DNA from: Leeuwenhoekiella nanhaiensis
GTDB lineage: Bacteria; Bacteroidota; Bacteroidia; Flavobacteriales; Flavobacteriaceae
Reading direction: 5' to 3'
NCBI RefSeq assembly: GCF_002744755.1
Contig: NZ_KZ319294.1
Location: 88,457 to 152,456, forward strand
Length of the DNA: 64,000 nucleotides
The translations under genes were made by a program, and so were the position numbers. Below the pieces are notes generated by a model, which had not been told where the DNA came from, made no database searches, and saw only the letters and a list, made by a program, of their open reading frames with translations. Positions 53,224 to 61,739 of this stretch are shown here, piece after piece. Every line of letters starts with the position of its first letter. Positions within the stretch are counted from its first letter, which is position 1.

Positions 53224-54430
53224 TTTCTGCTCTGGGATTTTCAAAAGTGAGCACTCCCTTCTTCCAGCCTTTTAATGGCTTTACAACTTCGCGAATCGCA
53301 TCCGCCCGGTTTTCAGCATCTACCAAAACAAAAGTAGCTGGGCTACCTTCAATGATCTCGTAAGGTACATTTAGAATTTCAGCAGCATTTCTAGTAATCA
53401 TATCAAACACTTCCTCCAAATGTTCCTGTTTTGAAAGCTGAACGACATTAGCATACAGATTTCCCATTCGGCATAAATCAGCATCACCGTAAGGCGTAAA
53501 CGGGTTTAGAATATTATTGCTGGACAAGGAAGTTAAAACTCCATGATCGCCAAGCTGATTAGCGTTAGCAACTCCTCTTGGAATGAGTTTACCGGAATCC
53601 CTTCCGTTTAGAAACAAATCGGTTGCGGGGAGTACGGTTAATGCAATTTGGGCTTCAGCGAGTTTCTTAGCCATCTCCACAAAGTCTTTTTCTTCCATCG
53701 CCGCCAGTTTGGTGACGTGACCTATGGATACTTTGCCTTGATAGTTTCGTTTCTGTGTTTGTTTACACAAGTAGGGAATTGACGAACCGTCAGGATCCAG
53801 ATCAAAATCCAGATGAAAATCTACCGGCACCCTGTACTTTTCGCCCAAATCAAAAATGAGGTCGATATGCTTCTGAGGATCTTCATCTTTATACGGACAG
53901 CCACCTACCCAGTCTGCACCCTGATCTAAAGCTGCCTCCAGAAATCCGTAGGTTTCCATTTCCTGAGTTAAACCTTCCTGTGCAAAAGCGCAAATTTGCA
54001 GGCCGAGTGCAAAAGCATAATCATTCTTTAATCGCAGCAAGGCCTCGAATGAGCGCATTCCCGCACGCGGATCAACCTCCACAAAGCTGCGCATCACCTG
54101 AGTTCCGTTTTTAATGGCTTTCTCAATCACCCTGCTACCGCGGGTGTAAACATCCTCTTCTGTAAAATCTGCTTTTGCTGTGCTTACTTCATTTACCGCT
54201 TCTTCAAGGGTGCCTTTTTCGATCGTACACCGATCTAAAATGCAGGCTTTATCCAGATGAATGTGCGATTCCACATAACCGGGAATCAACAATCTGCCTT
54301 CGCAATCAATCTCATTGTCTACCACCGAAAAATTACTCCTGATTTCAGATACCTTTCCGTCTTCAATTTTTAAAACGACCAGGCCCTCGTGACCGCGTAA
54401 TTGTACGTTTTTTAGGGAGAAACTCTTCAT
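53204..54430 (-). CDS. Cytosine-deaminase-like amidohydrolase
   Basis: A 408-residue metal-dependent hydrolase. GYVESHIHLDKACIL (about 51-65) is the HxHLDK motif of the CodA group. VDFHLDFDLDPDG (about 198-210) gives further metal ligands, with SIGHVTK (about 230) and the late FTPYGDADLCRMG (about 312) holding the last Asp. It should deaminate or hydrolyse a pyrimidine or ammelide-like ring, but the substrate cannot be fixed from sequence. The start is ATG. It stands alone, convergent with lptB. Confidence 0.85.
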   Translation of the reverse strand: MKSFSLKNVQLRGHEGLVVLKIEDGKVSEIRSNFSVVDNEIDCEGRLLIPGYVESHIHLDKACILDRCTIEKGTLEEAVNEVSTAKADFTEEDVYTRGSRVIEKAIKNGTQVMRSFVEVDPRAGMRSFEALLRLKNDYAFALGLQICAFAQEGLTQEMETYGFLEAALDQGADWVGGCPYKDEDPQKHIDLIFDLGEKYRVPVDFHLDFDLDPDGSSIPYLCKQTQKRNYQGKVSIGHVTKLAAMEEKDFVEMAKKLAEAQIALTVLPATDLFLNGRDSGKLIPRGVANANQLGDHGVLTSLSSNNILNPFTPYGDADLCRMGNLYANVVQLSKQEHLEEVFDMITRNAAEILNVPYEIIEGSPATFVLVDAENRADAIREVVKPLKGWKKGVLTFENPRAEIFKPEA

Positions 54431-54512
54431 TGCTTTTGCTTTAAACTTAAAGTTAAAAGATAACAGGCAGGCAGGCTGAAGCTTTTGGAAAAGTTTAGGA
54501 TGCTTAATCTAT

Positions 54513-55781
54513 TTAATTGATTTCATTATCAATAATACTTTGAGTTTGCGCTATCCAATCTTTTGAATAATCTAGAAATACATCAGGTTCTATCCCAACG
54601 CCTTCGTAAGGTAAATATTCACGATGCCTCTTAGACGAAAGATATACTTTGAAAAAGTTACTGGGGAGTATTGAAATATCCCCTTTTAACTCGTAGGCAA
54701 TGGCTCCTTTGGTTCGATCTCCCAATAGGGTTGCTGCCTTTGCTTCTCTAAGCCTGACCGCAAACTGCTCGGCATTGCTTCCGGTGTTTTGATTGATAAG
54801 TACAAAAAATTGTGTGCTGTTTTTTAGATTTTCTAAAATCTCAAATAAAATATCTGAATTGCGATTGCCGCCCCCGCCATTATCCCTTAAATCAATAATG
54901 AGATTAGCGGCAAAAGTTCGTTTTTTAAGTTCCTCATAGAATTTTTCAGCTTCTCCCAAAACCGGATAAAACCCACTAAAATCTCCTGCTTTAAGATAGC
55001 TCACCTTTGTACTTAATTGCTCAAAATGATAGGTTTTATCAGCAAAAGCTGCTCGCCAAAAGCTCGTTTGAGTCGTATCCTTTTTCAGGTTTAAACTTAT
55101 GAATTCCCCGTTCTTAAAACCCGTAGTTATGGAAATGGGAGTTTTAGTGGAGTAATTGCCCATTACAGCTAAAGCACGCCCTTTGTTATTCATTTTTAGA
55201 ATACCGAGTTGCTCGCCTTCCTTCCAGAGTGGCAGTTCTGACCGCAATACGATCATTTTGTAATTACCAGCCAAATTATCTTTCACAACCCCTATCTCCA
55301 GACTTTTACCCGCATAATAAATGCCCTCTATACTTTGGCCTGGTTTTTCTGATAAGTTATTCTGCAAACGCTCAAGATCGCCTGAAAAGTGCGGATACAT
55401 CTTATAAAAAGCGGTTTCTTTAAATGCCTCCAGTTCACCCTGATCTTTAAGCATATCTGCATCAAATTTTGCATTTCCGTACACAATGTTATGTCGGTCG
55501 TTAATCAATTGCATAGTTTCTACCAGTAACAAATAGCAATCAAAAAGGGGCATTTTTGAGGACGCTTTAGAGGCAATTGGACTTAGTTTTTGATCAAAAG
55601 TCCTTTTTTTGCCTCTATAATCATTTTTGTAAGCCGGACTTTTCTTAATCTTTTTGACAAGAAAATTCAAATCCTGTTTACAATCACAGGTAACCTTCTG
55701 TGCGAGTAGTGAGCACGTTGACAACAGAATTAAGCCTGCAAAATAGAGCTCAATTTTAAGTTTAAAGGAAGTCTTCATCAT
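54513..55781 (-). CDS. S41 family peptidase (tail-specific protease-like), exported
   Basis: A 422-residue protein with an N-terminal signal (MMKTSFKLKIELYFAGLILL, then STCSLLAQ). The S41 core lies at about 295-375: LIIDLRDNGGGGNRNSD, then QNTGSNAEQFAVRLRE with the nucleophile Ser, and LLGDRTKGAIAYE with the Lys base. There is no clear PDZ domain. Such proteins cut C-termini of periplasmic proteins or act as self-contained peptidases. The start is ATG-ATG; the promoter at 55808-55841 fits either. Confidence 0.87.
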   Translation of the reverse strand: MMKTSFKLKIELYFAGLILLSTCSLLAQKVTCDCKQDLNFLVKKIKKSPAYKNDYRGKKRTFDQKLSPIASKASSKMPLFDCYLLLVETMQLINDRHNIVYGNAKFDADMLKDQGELEAFKETAFYKMYPHFSGDLERLQNNLSEKPGQSIEGIYYAGKSLEIGVVKDNLAGNYKMIVLRSELPLWKEGEQLGILKMNNKGRALAVMGNYSTKTPISITTGFKNGEFISLNLKKDTTQTSFWRAAFADKTYHFEQLSTKVSYLKAGDFSGFYPVLGEAEKFYEELKKRTFAANLIIDLRDNGGGGNRNSDILFEILENLKNSTQFFVLINQNTGSNAEQFAVRLREAKAATLLGDRTKGAIAYELKGDISILPSNFFKVYLSSKRHREYLPYEGVGIEPDVFLDYSKDWIAQTQSIIDNEIN

Positions 55782-55807
55782 TTTGGATTTAAAAAAATTT
55801 GATGAGA

Positions 55808-55841
55808 CAAATCTAGAAAGCAGATTGATGCAGGCCCCAAA
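55808..55841 (-). promoter_or_regulatory. Putative promoter of the S41 peptidase gene
   Basis: TAGATTTG (55808-55815, perfect TAnnTTTG on the minus strand) has TTTG (55838-55841) 22 bases upstream, slightly more than usual. The predicted leader is about 20 bases. Confidence 0.5.
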
Positions 55842-55868
55842 TTTACAGGTCTTTGGGGCGAAATCCCG

Positions 55869-56666
55869 CTAATTTGTGGCGAAATTAAGCGCAGCTTTTA
55901 CTTCAGGCAGGTGGGTTTTTGAAACTGTACATTTTAAATCGTGAATCATAACAAGTTCCCACTTTCCATTTTCTGAGTTTACATACTTGTAATGATCGGG
56001 ATTGATCAAAAAAGAGCGGTGCACTTTAAGGAGTTGGGGCAAGTCTGAAGCAACAGCACTCAAGGTATTCCTAATTAAATGCTTTTTGGGCTGATTGTTT
56101 TCAGTATAGACCACTTCAACATAATTATCAGCACTAGTGACCATAATAAGTTGTTTCCATTCCAGACGGAAACCTTCATAATTTCCAGATCCTGCGATGG
56201 TGATTTTTTGTTCCTCCTGTTTTTTCTCGAGATAGCGACCCAAACCATATCTACCAACAGCAACGATAGGAAGCACCACCAAAAGTGCCGGAAGGTAAAT
56301 ATGTGTGATAAAATAAATTAACGTATAGGGATTGGGCTCATAAGGAACGACGACAAATAAATATACCAATCGCACCGAAAGAAGACCAACTAATGAAAAA
56401 GCCAGTAACATTAAAAGTTCTGATCCTATTTTCCAGTTCTTGTCGTTGCCTGCATAAACCCATGATTGAAGTGGTAAGAGCATAATATAACCTAATGCAG
56501 CAACCAGAGCGTAAACGGGTAAATACATTAGTTTTTCTTCAAAACCCAATTCACTCACATCCAGCGGTTCGGTAAAAAACAGAAATAGAAAAACCCATAA
56601 AAATAATCCGCTTGCGATAAAAAGGTGCCGCTTCAAAACAGGATCAAAAGGGTAATTTTTATTCAT
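55869..56666 (-). CDS. Membrane-bound LytTR family regulator
   Basis: A 265-residue protein. Four hydrophobic helices (about 10-30, 45-70, 80-110 and 120-140) are followed by a LytTR DNA-binding domain (about 165-262), with VTSADNYVEVVYTEN, then HLIRNTLSAVASDL, and VHRSFLINPDHYKYV near the end. There is no receiver domain, so it senses through the membrane part or a partner. The start is ATG. It lies 3 bases after the Nudix gene, so it is the last gene of the pssA-nudix-lytTR operon. Confidence 0.88.
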   Translation of the reverse strand: MNKNYPFDPVLKRHLFIASGLFLWVFLFLFFTEPLDVSELGFEEKLMYLPVYALVAALGYIMLLPLQSWVYAGNDKNWKIGSELLMLLAFSLVGLLSVRLVYLFVVVPYEPNPYTLIYFITHIYLPALLVVLPIVAVGRYGLGRYLEKKQEEQKITIAGSGNYEGFRLEWKQLIMVTSADNYVEVVYTENNQPKKHLIRNTLSAVASDLPQLLKVHRSFLINPDHYKYVNSENGKWELVMIHDLKCTVSKTHLPEVKAALNFATN

Positions 56667-56669
56667 GCT

Positions 56670-57293
56670 TTAATCAAAATAAACAATTTTGTCTTGCTCT
56701 GCGATTGTGACTAGATTTAACAGCTGCTCCTTTAAGATACGATCCGGAGACAATTCCGGCAGGTCGTTGATGTCAAACCAGTCTACCTCGCCGATATCAA
56801 AATTAGGGTCAAAAGAACCCTCGGTAATTTCGCATAGAAAACACAGCTTATACACGTAGTGGGTTTGCGGCGGATGCGGATACTCGCGTTTGTCTAATAC
56901 CGCCAGCAGGCGTTTCACTTCAGCCTTAAAACCGGTTTCCTCTTCGATTTCTTTGAGCACGTTTTCCTTCGGCGTAAGGCCGATATCTGCCCAGCCACCG
57001 GGCAGGGTCCATTTACCGTCTACCATTTCCTTTACCAGTAATACTTCGCTCTTTTCGTTTAAGATCAAGCCTCTTACGTCGACTTTGGGTGTGGGATAAT
57101 CGGTTTCCGGAAGGAAGAAATCGCTGAGTTGTTCAACCTTCACATCAGCCAAAATACTCATCATCTCAAGCGAAATCGCACGCAATTCCTCATATCGCTC
57201 TGCATCGTAGTTTTCCTTATTGAAAACCAAACCGGCTTCAGCAAGAGATTTTATTTTCTTGATCTGATTGAGAAGATTAGACGAGATATCCAT
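56670..57293 (-). CDS. NUDIX hydrolase with N-terminal helical domain
   Basis: A 207-residue protein. An N-terminal helical domain (about 1-65, Nudix_hydro_N-like: YDAERYEELRAISLEMM) precedes the Nudix domain. The Nudix box runs from GGWADIGLTP through KENVLKEIEEETGF (about 98-122; the usual Arg before EU is Lys). Proteins with this layout in other bacteria hydrolyse ADP-ribose or CDP-choline. The gene sits between pssA and the LytTR gene, and a CDP-alcohol substrate is a tempting guess, but unproven. The start is ATG. Confidence 0.9.
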   Translation of the reverse strand: MDISSNLLNQIKKIKSLAEAGLVFNKENYDAERYEELRAISLEMMSILADVKVEQLSDFFLPETDYPTPKVDVRGLILNEKSEVLLVKEMVDGKWTLPGGWADIGLTPKENVLKEIEEETGFKAEVKRLLAVLDKREYPHPPQTHYVYKLCFLCEITEGSFDPNFDIGEVDWFDINDLPELSPDRILKEQLLNLVTIAEQDKIVYFD

Positions 57294-57298
57294 AGTTG

Positions 57299-58036
57299 TT
57301 ATTGGTTTCTAAAGATCAGCGAAAGCAAAACGTAAAGCAAAATGATAAGCGGTATTGCCAAAAAGGTGAGCCAGAACAACAGAATAATCGCGATGGCCAG
57401 AAACCCGTAGCGGACTTTATTCTCGGCCATTCCCCAGCTTTTAAACTTTAGGGCAAAAAGCGGGATTTCGGCATTCAGCATATAGCAACTCAGAGCGGTG
57501 AGGGCCAGTAAAAACCAGGTATTGGTGATCAGGGTTTCGGCAAGAGCATAATCCTGAAATTGCACGATAAGCGGCAAACTGGTGATGAGCAGTGCATTTG
57601 CCGGCGTAGGCAAGCCGATAAACGAAGTTGTTTGGCGGGTATCAATATTGAATTTTGCAAGGCGAAAAGCCGAAGCCAGAGTAATCGCAAAACCCAAAAA
57701 CGGAATTATCGAAATACTGTCCCAGGTCATTCCGGCTTCTACCCAGCGCTCGCCGGTATTCCAATGTTCCAGCTTGTGCAGCATTTGAAACATCACCATA
57801 CCCGGCACCACACCACTGGTCACCACATCGGCAAGCGAATCGAGCTGTAAGCCCAGTTCGCCTTCCACCTTAAACATACGGGCAAAAAAACCATCGAAGA
57901 AATCAAAAAATATTCCTGCAACGACGGCATAAGCCGCATAATCCAGCTTACCGGTAGCAGCGAAAAAAACACCAAGCATCCCGCAAAACAGGTTGGCCAT
58001 GGTAAATGCATTGGGAATGTACTTTTTGATTGTCAT
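57299..58036 (-). CDS. pssA: CDP-diacylglycerol-serine O-phosphatidyltransferase
   Basis: A 245-residue membrane enzyme that makes phosphatidylserine, the precursor of phosphatidylethanolamine. The CDP-alcohol phosphotransferase motif is clear: DFFDGFFARMFK, then GLQLDSLADVVTSG (about 45-75). Hydrophobic helices fill the rest. The frame opens at a GTG (58039), but the next codon, ATG at 58036, is the natural start. The Nudix gene follows 5 bases on. Confidence 0.93.
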   Translation of the reverse strand: MTIKKYIPNAFTMANLFCGMLGVFFAATGKLDYAAYAVVAGIFFDFFDGFFARMFKVEGELGLQLDSLADVVTSGVVPGMVMFQMLHKLEHWNTGERWVEAGMTWDSISIIPFLGFAITLASAFRLAKFNIDTRQTTSFIGLPTPANALLITSLPLIVQFQDYALAETLITNTWFLLALTALSCYMLNAEIPLFALKFKSWGMAENKVRYGFLAIAIILLFWLTFLAIPLIILLYVLLSLIFRNQ

Positions 58037-58174
58037 CACACGAGTTTTGGTTAGTTGTACTATATAAGAAGGGTCTCCACTAAAACAAAGGTTTTGGTTT
58101 TAAGAAATCTCGCTTACCGGGTAAAAATAGTTAAATTCTTTGTGGAGCCTTTACCAATTAAGAAGACCCTAACG

Positions 58175-58201
58175 AAATGGCTACTGAAACAACAGCCATT
58201 T
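58175..58201. other. Short hairpin in the pssA / PorV-like divergent region
   Basis: AAATGGCT (58175-58182) pairs with AGCCATTT (58194-58201) around an 11-base loop. It sits in the 250-base gap between the two divergent starts. There is no T-run, so a protein-binding dyad or leader hairpin is as likely as a terminator. No strong promoter pair was found here. Confidence 0.4.
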
Positions 58202-58286
58202 TGCAACTGCCTCATACTTAATCGCAAAAAATAAAGTTTAAATTGTCGCGGGGTTTACCCAAATTTGCCCAAAATCTGTTCTGAGG

Positions 58287-59357
58287 TTGAAAAAAGTAGT
58301 ATTTATCGTTTGGAGTCTGTTTGTAGTCACGGCACTAGAGGCTCAGGCAGTACGCAAATACTCCAACGAATTTCTAAATATCGGTGTCGATGCCGCATCG
58401 CTAGCCATGGGCAACGCCGTGGTGGCAAGCTCTAAAGATGTAAACAGCGGCTACTGGAATCCGGCCGGACTTGTGCATCTTGAAGACAACCAGCTAGCCC
58501 TGATGCACGCCAGTTACTTTGCCAATATTGCGTTATATGATTACGCCGCTTTCGCTAAAAAACTCGATGACCGCAGCGCGCTGGGCATTTCGTTAATACG
58601 CTTCGGGGTAGACGATATTCTAAACACCACCCAACTCATTGACGCCAACGGAAACATAGACTACAACCGCATCAGTCTTTTTTCTACCGCTGATTATGCA
58701 CTTACCGCATCTTACGCGCGGGAGTTACCCGTACAGGGATTGAATCTGGGGGCGAATGCTAAGGTCGTGCGCCGCATTATTGGAGATTTTGCTTCCAGCT
58801 GGGGTTTTGGTCTCGACTTTGGATTGCAATATTCGAGTGGCGATTGGGATTTTGGGCTTATGGCCCGTGATATCACCACCACCGTCAATACCTGGGCCAT
58901 TGACGAAGAACAATTTGCGACTATTCGTGATGCGGTTGAAGGTCAAAATCAGGAATTACCCGAAACCCTGGAAGTCACCATCCCAAAACTCCAGATGGGA
59001 ATCGCACGCAGCTGGCTAATTCGTTATGATTATTCGATCAAGGCGGAAGTAGATCTGCTGATGCGCTTTACGCAAACCAATGATATCATCTCCAGTCCCG
59101 GACTTAGCGCCTCTCCCGCAGCAGGTTTCGAAGTGGGATACACCGGAATAGTTTTCCTACGCGCCGGGATCGGGAATTTTCAGGATATCACCCAGCTTGA
59201 CGGAAGCAATCGCATTGGTTTTCAACCCAATATTGGTGTTGGATTTCAGTACAAGGGTATTCACATTGATTACGCCCTTACCGATATCGGTGATCAAAGC
59301 GCGGCCGTGTATTCCAATATTTTCTCCTTAAAGCTCGATTGGGAGTTGTTTCGGTAG
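58287..59357 (+). CDS. PorV/PorQ family outer-membrane protein
   Basis: A 356-residue protein. An N-terminal signal (KKVVFIVWSLFVVTALEAQA) precedes a barrel with the family opening YSNEFLNIGVDAASLAMGNA, then VNSGYWNPAGL and LALMHASYF. These are hallmarks of PorV/PorQ-like proteins linked to type IX secretion in Bacteroidota. Which subgroup it is cannot be told; it is not next to other T9SS genes. The start is TTG at 58287, directly before the signal peptide. A long palindrome follows its stop codon. Confidence 0.85.
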   Translation: MKKVVFIVWSLFVVTALEAQAVRKYSNEFLNIGVDAASLAMGNAVVASSKDVNSGYWNPAGLVHLEDNQLALMHASYFANIALYDYAAFAKKLDDRSALGISLIRFGVDDILNTTQLIDANGNIDYNRISLFSTADYALTASYARELPVQGLNLGANAKVVRRIIGDFASSWGFGLDFGLQYSSGDWDFGLMARDITTTVNTWAIDEEQFATIRDAVEGQNQELPETLEVTIPKLQMGIARSWLIRYDYSIKAEVDLLMRFTQTNDIISSPGLSASPAAGFEVGYTGIVFLRAGIGNFQDITQLDGSNRIGFQPNIGVGFQYKGIHIDYALTDIGDQSAAVYSNIFSLKLDWELFR

Positions 59358-59409
59358 CTTCGATACGATTTATATGGATTTTGCAATCCATATAAATCAC
59401 TCAGCTACC
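59353..59409. repeat. Large perfect hairpin after the PorV/PorQ-like gene (copy D)
   Basis: A perfect 14-bp stem (59367-59380 with 59385-59398) with a TTGC loop, flanked by CGATAC on the left and ACTC on the right as in copies A-C. An outer pair GGTAGCT / AGCTACC (59353-59359, 59403-59409) extends it. There is no T-run after it. The left outer arm includes the stop codon of the gene. It looks like a single-unit relative of the paired-hairpin family. Confidence 0.7.
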
Positions 59410-59443
59410 TCAGAATTCAAAATTCAAGGTTTAAAATTCAAGA

Positions 59444-60280
59444 CTAATAACACTGCAAGGTAAACTCAATGCTTTTTGTTTCTTCCTGATAAAAAACATA
59501 GATAGATCCCATATCTCCCCACATCAAATTGGCATTTTCTTCAGAATCTATTTGAAACAAAAGCTTTAAAGGTTTTCCCTCAGCATTCAATGGTGTTTCG
59601 TCTCCCTGAACCCATCTGGGATATCCACCAAGTTGACTCTGGTAGTCCTGCTCCCCTATCAAATTGGAAACAGCATCTTCATACGCGTTCCAGGGCGATT
59701 CCTCATTAAGTACGCAAGATAACTTCACAGCCTCATCCTTAAATACCTCAATACCTTCCCAATTGGGTAAACTTTGAGCAGGCATAAACGCTATTTTACA
59801 AAAAGGGGATTGGTTTAATTCTTCAGGTCTGGAAATAAATTCGATTTTTTGTTGGTCAACTTTAGGGTAGATTTTCACCAACCACCCATCCTCCCCAGTA
59901 TCCCAGGGTAATGCTTCCCAATCGTAAAACAATTGAACCAGTGCTATAGTTTCGGGTAGCTCTAATTCTTTTGAATTAAATACCTGAAACACAAAATCCA
60001 GAGGTTTGCCTTTTTCAGTTGTTGGCCAGGATTCTCCCGCCTCAAAATAAGGATGTCCACCAAAATGCGATTCTAGCTGTGTATTTTCAGGAAGTGCAGA
60101 AGCCGGCAGGACATTCATCCTGGTCATTGGGCTGATTAAGGGCTTAAGCAAATTTTCTAAATCTGAAGCTGATTTTAAGTTCAGCTCATTCAGTTCGCGT
60201 TTATACTTATCAATATGAGAAGGTGCATTAGCAGAAGCCTTTTCATTCTTTTTACCGAATAATTTATTCCAAAAACCCAT
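59444..60280 (-). CDS. DUF1963 (YwqG-like) family protein
   Basis: A 278-residue soluble protein. SHFGGHPYFEAGESWPTTEKG (in part), then LDFVFQVFNSKELELPE and later SQLGGYPRWVQGDE with LLFQIDSEENANLMWGD, match the duplicated LGG-P-W pattern of the DUF1963 / YwqG fold. The function is unknown. The start is ATG. It is convergent with the PorV/PorQ-like gene and separated from mnmD by 41 bases. Confidence 0.88.
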   Translation of the reverse strand: MGFWNKLFGKKNEKASANAPSHIDKYKRELNELNLKSASDLENLLKPLISPMTRMNVLPASALPENTQLESHFGGHPYFEAGESWPTTEKGKPLDFVFQVFNSKELELPETIALVQLFYDWEALPWDTGEDGWLVKIYPKVDQQKIEFISRPEELNQSPFCKIAFMPAQSLPNWEGIEVFKDEAVKLSCVLNEESPWNAYEDAVSNLIGEQDYQSQLGGYPRWVQGDETPLNAEGKPLKLLFQIDSEENANLMWGDMGSIYVFYQEETKSIEFTLQCY

Positions 60281-60321
60281 ATACGATACCGGCTTTAATT
60301 GAAACTTTTGATTTTAATCTT

Positions 60322-60999
60322 CTAACTTTTCGTCCCCCGCAACATTTCCCGTTTTCCCGGAGGGCCGGGAAGGCGTTCTACGGTAAAGCCCACGCTTTGC
60401 ATCGCGCGACGTACACTGCCTTTTGCGGCATAGGTAACGAGTACTCCGCCGGGATTCAGGGCATCAAACATCTTTTGAAAAATGGGTTCTTCCCAGAGTT
60501 CGGGTTGTACCCGCGCACCAAAGGCATCAAAGTAGATAAGATCGTGCTGACTGATATCGGTTATGGTTTCAAAGGTCTGCTCACGCTTTTTTAAACGGAA
60601 TTGTGACGTGATTGCATGCTCCTCTTCCCAGGGGGTTTGGTGCATCGCTTCAAAAGTCTCGCGATAGCTTTCGGCTTCAATCGTTTCTAAATAATTGAGT
60701 TGCTTTAATTCTTCAGTAGAAACCGGAAAGGCTTCCACACCTTCATACTTCAACTTAACCGGAAGTTTTTCAGCGTGGATCAAAGTTAAAAGTGCATTCA
60801 GTCCTGTCCCGAAGCCTATTTCTAAAATATAAAGTTCATCAGGCTGGCCCGCTTTCGCGAAAGCGTGATCAAAACCCATTTTAAGAAACACGTGCCGCGC
60901 TTCCTGTACCGCTCCGTGCATAGAATGGTACTGCTCATTCCAGTCGGTTATCTGTATGGTAGTAGAGCCGTCTGCTGTTTTAACGATTTTGCGCTCCAA
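60322..60999 (-). CDS. mnmD: tRNA 5-methylaminomethyl-2-thiouridine methyltransferase MnmD
   Basis: A 225-residue enzyme equal to the N-terminal methyltransferase half of MnmC; it completes mnm5s2U34 in some tRNAs. The SAM motif LYILEIGFGTGLNALLTL is at about 51-68. The family landmarks ISQHDLIYFDAFGARVQPELW (in part, about 150) and GGVLVTYAAKGSVRRAMQSV (about 184) are present. The start is TTG at 60999, one base after the DUF4920 stop. The FAD-dependent half of MnmC is absent, as in other stand-alone MnmD. Confidence 0.93.
   Translation of the reverse strand: MERKIVKTADGSTTIQITDWNEQYHSMHGAVQEARHVFLKMGFDHAFAKAGQPDELYILEIGFGTGLNALLTLIHAEKLPVKLKYEGVEAFPVSTEELKQLNYLETIEAESYRETFEAMHQTPWEEEHAITSQFRLKKREQTFETITDISQHDLIYFDAFGARVQPELWEEPIFQKMFDALNPGGVLVTYAAKGSVRRAMQSVGFTVERLPGPPGKREMLRGTKS
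60850..60864. repeat. Iterated palindrome CGCTTTCGCGAAAGC (copy 1)
   Basis: A 15-base word containing the perfect 14-bp palindrome GCTTTCGCGAAAGC, inside mnmD, where it encodes AFAKA. An exact second copy lies at 62825-62839. A 14-mer occurring twice in 64 kb is far above chance. Confidence 0.85.
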
Positions 61000-61000
61000 C

Positions 61001-61513
61001 TTACTCGGCGATTTTCACTCCGCTGGCCGTAAAGCCCAGACTTTTCTTAGGAAGGGTAATCGCTGTGATTTCAGCTTCGCTTTTCCCGGCATCTTTGGCA
61101 TAATGCTGCTGTTCTTCAACCGGCACCTCGCTGATAAAGGCCATTCCGTGAACAACCACGCGCTTTCCTTCTAAATCTTTAGGCACAAAAAAACCGTAAT
61201 CCTTAAACTTAACCATTACAGGATCTTCAGCCCCTACATCTACCTGCATCCAGCAGCCCTTTGCCTGGCAAACCTCTTTAACAGGGCCTTCAAAGGTCAC
61301 CTTAACCGTGTCTCCGGTTTTTAGATTTGAATAAATTTCGCCCAACTCATAGGCCGAAAGAATGGTTTCGTTTTTAAAATCGGCACCAAAAACCGGTAAA
61401 TCTCCGGTGACTTCCTCCTGATTGATCACAGCTGCAGAGGCTCCTGCAGATTCATTATCCTTACACGAATAGACAATCAGAGCGATTGCGAGGATACTAA
61501 ACAACTTTTTCAT
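61001..61513 (-). CDS. DUF4920 lipoprotein
   Basis: A 170-residue exported protein. A lipoprotein signal ends IVYSC with the lipidated Cys at about 17. The DUF4920 body shows GDTVKVTFEGPVKEVCQAKG (about 78-97), CWMQVD, and the end GFTASGVKIAE. The domain resembles OB-like folds with two conserved Cys (C-x5-C) and has no assigned role. The start is ATG. It begins the operon with mnmD. Confidence 0.87.
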   Translation of the reverse strand: MKKLFSILAIALIVYSCKDNESAGASAAVINQEEVTGDLPVFGADFKNETILSAYELGEIYSNLKTGDTVKVTFEGPVKEVCQAKGCWMQVDVGAEDPVMVKFKDYGFFVPKDLEGKRVVVHGMAFISEVPVEEQQHYAKDAGKSEAEITAITLPKKSLGFTASGVKIAE

Positions 61514-61711
61514 AGTTATCGTTTTTTTATTTGATTTCTTGCTTAAGCAAAAGCAAAACCCTTAAAAAAAGAGCTTTTTAAATGCTAAAACAGCTGTTTT
61601 GATGCATAATTAGTTTCAGAGAACCGGGTCCGGAGCTGTATTACAATGCAATAAGTCTGGCGAACAGGTAAAATTAATCATTTCTTGAGCTTACTTACTT
61701 TGAGAAAATGA

Positions 61712-61719
61712 TAAATTTG
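61712..61719 (+). promoter_or_regulatory. -7 element of the ilvE promoter
   Basis: TAAATTTG, a perfect TAnnTTTG, lies 20 bases before the ilvE ATG at 61740. The nearest TTG upstream (24 bases away) is a poor -33. It supports the ATG at 61740 over the in-frame GTG at 61719, which lies inside the promoter. Confidence 0.5.
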
Positions 61720-61739
61720 TGCTTATAAATCGCACGATT

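Noticed and set aside
52861..53244. 127-codon minus ORF opposite lptB
   Set aside because: Antisense to the Walker B half of lptB; the sequence shows no family features.
59367..59398. Palindrome as an ordinary rho-independent terminator
   Set aside because: The stem is perfect but AT-rich and lacks a T-run on either strand; borders match the repeat family instead.
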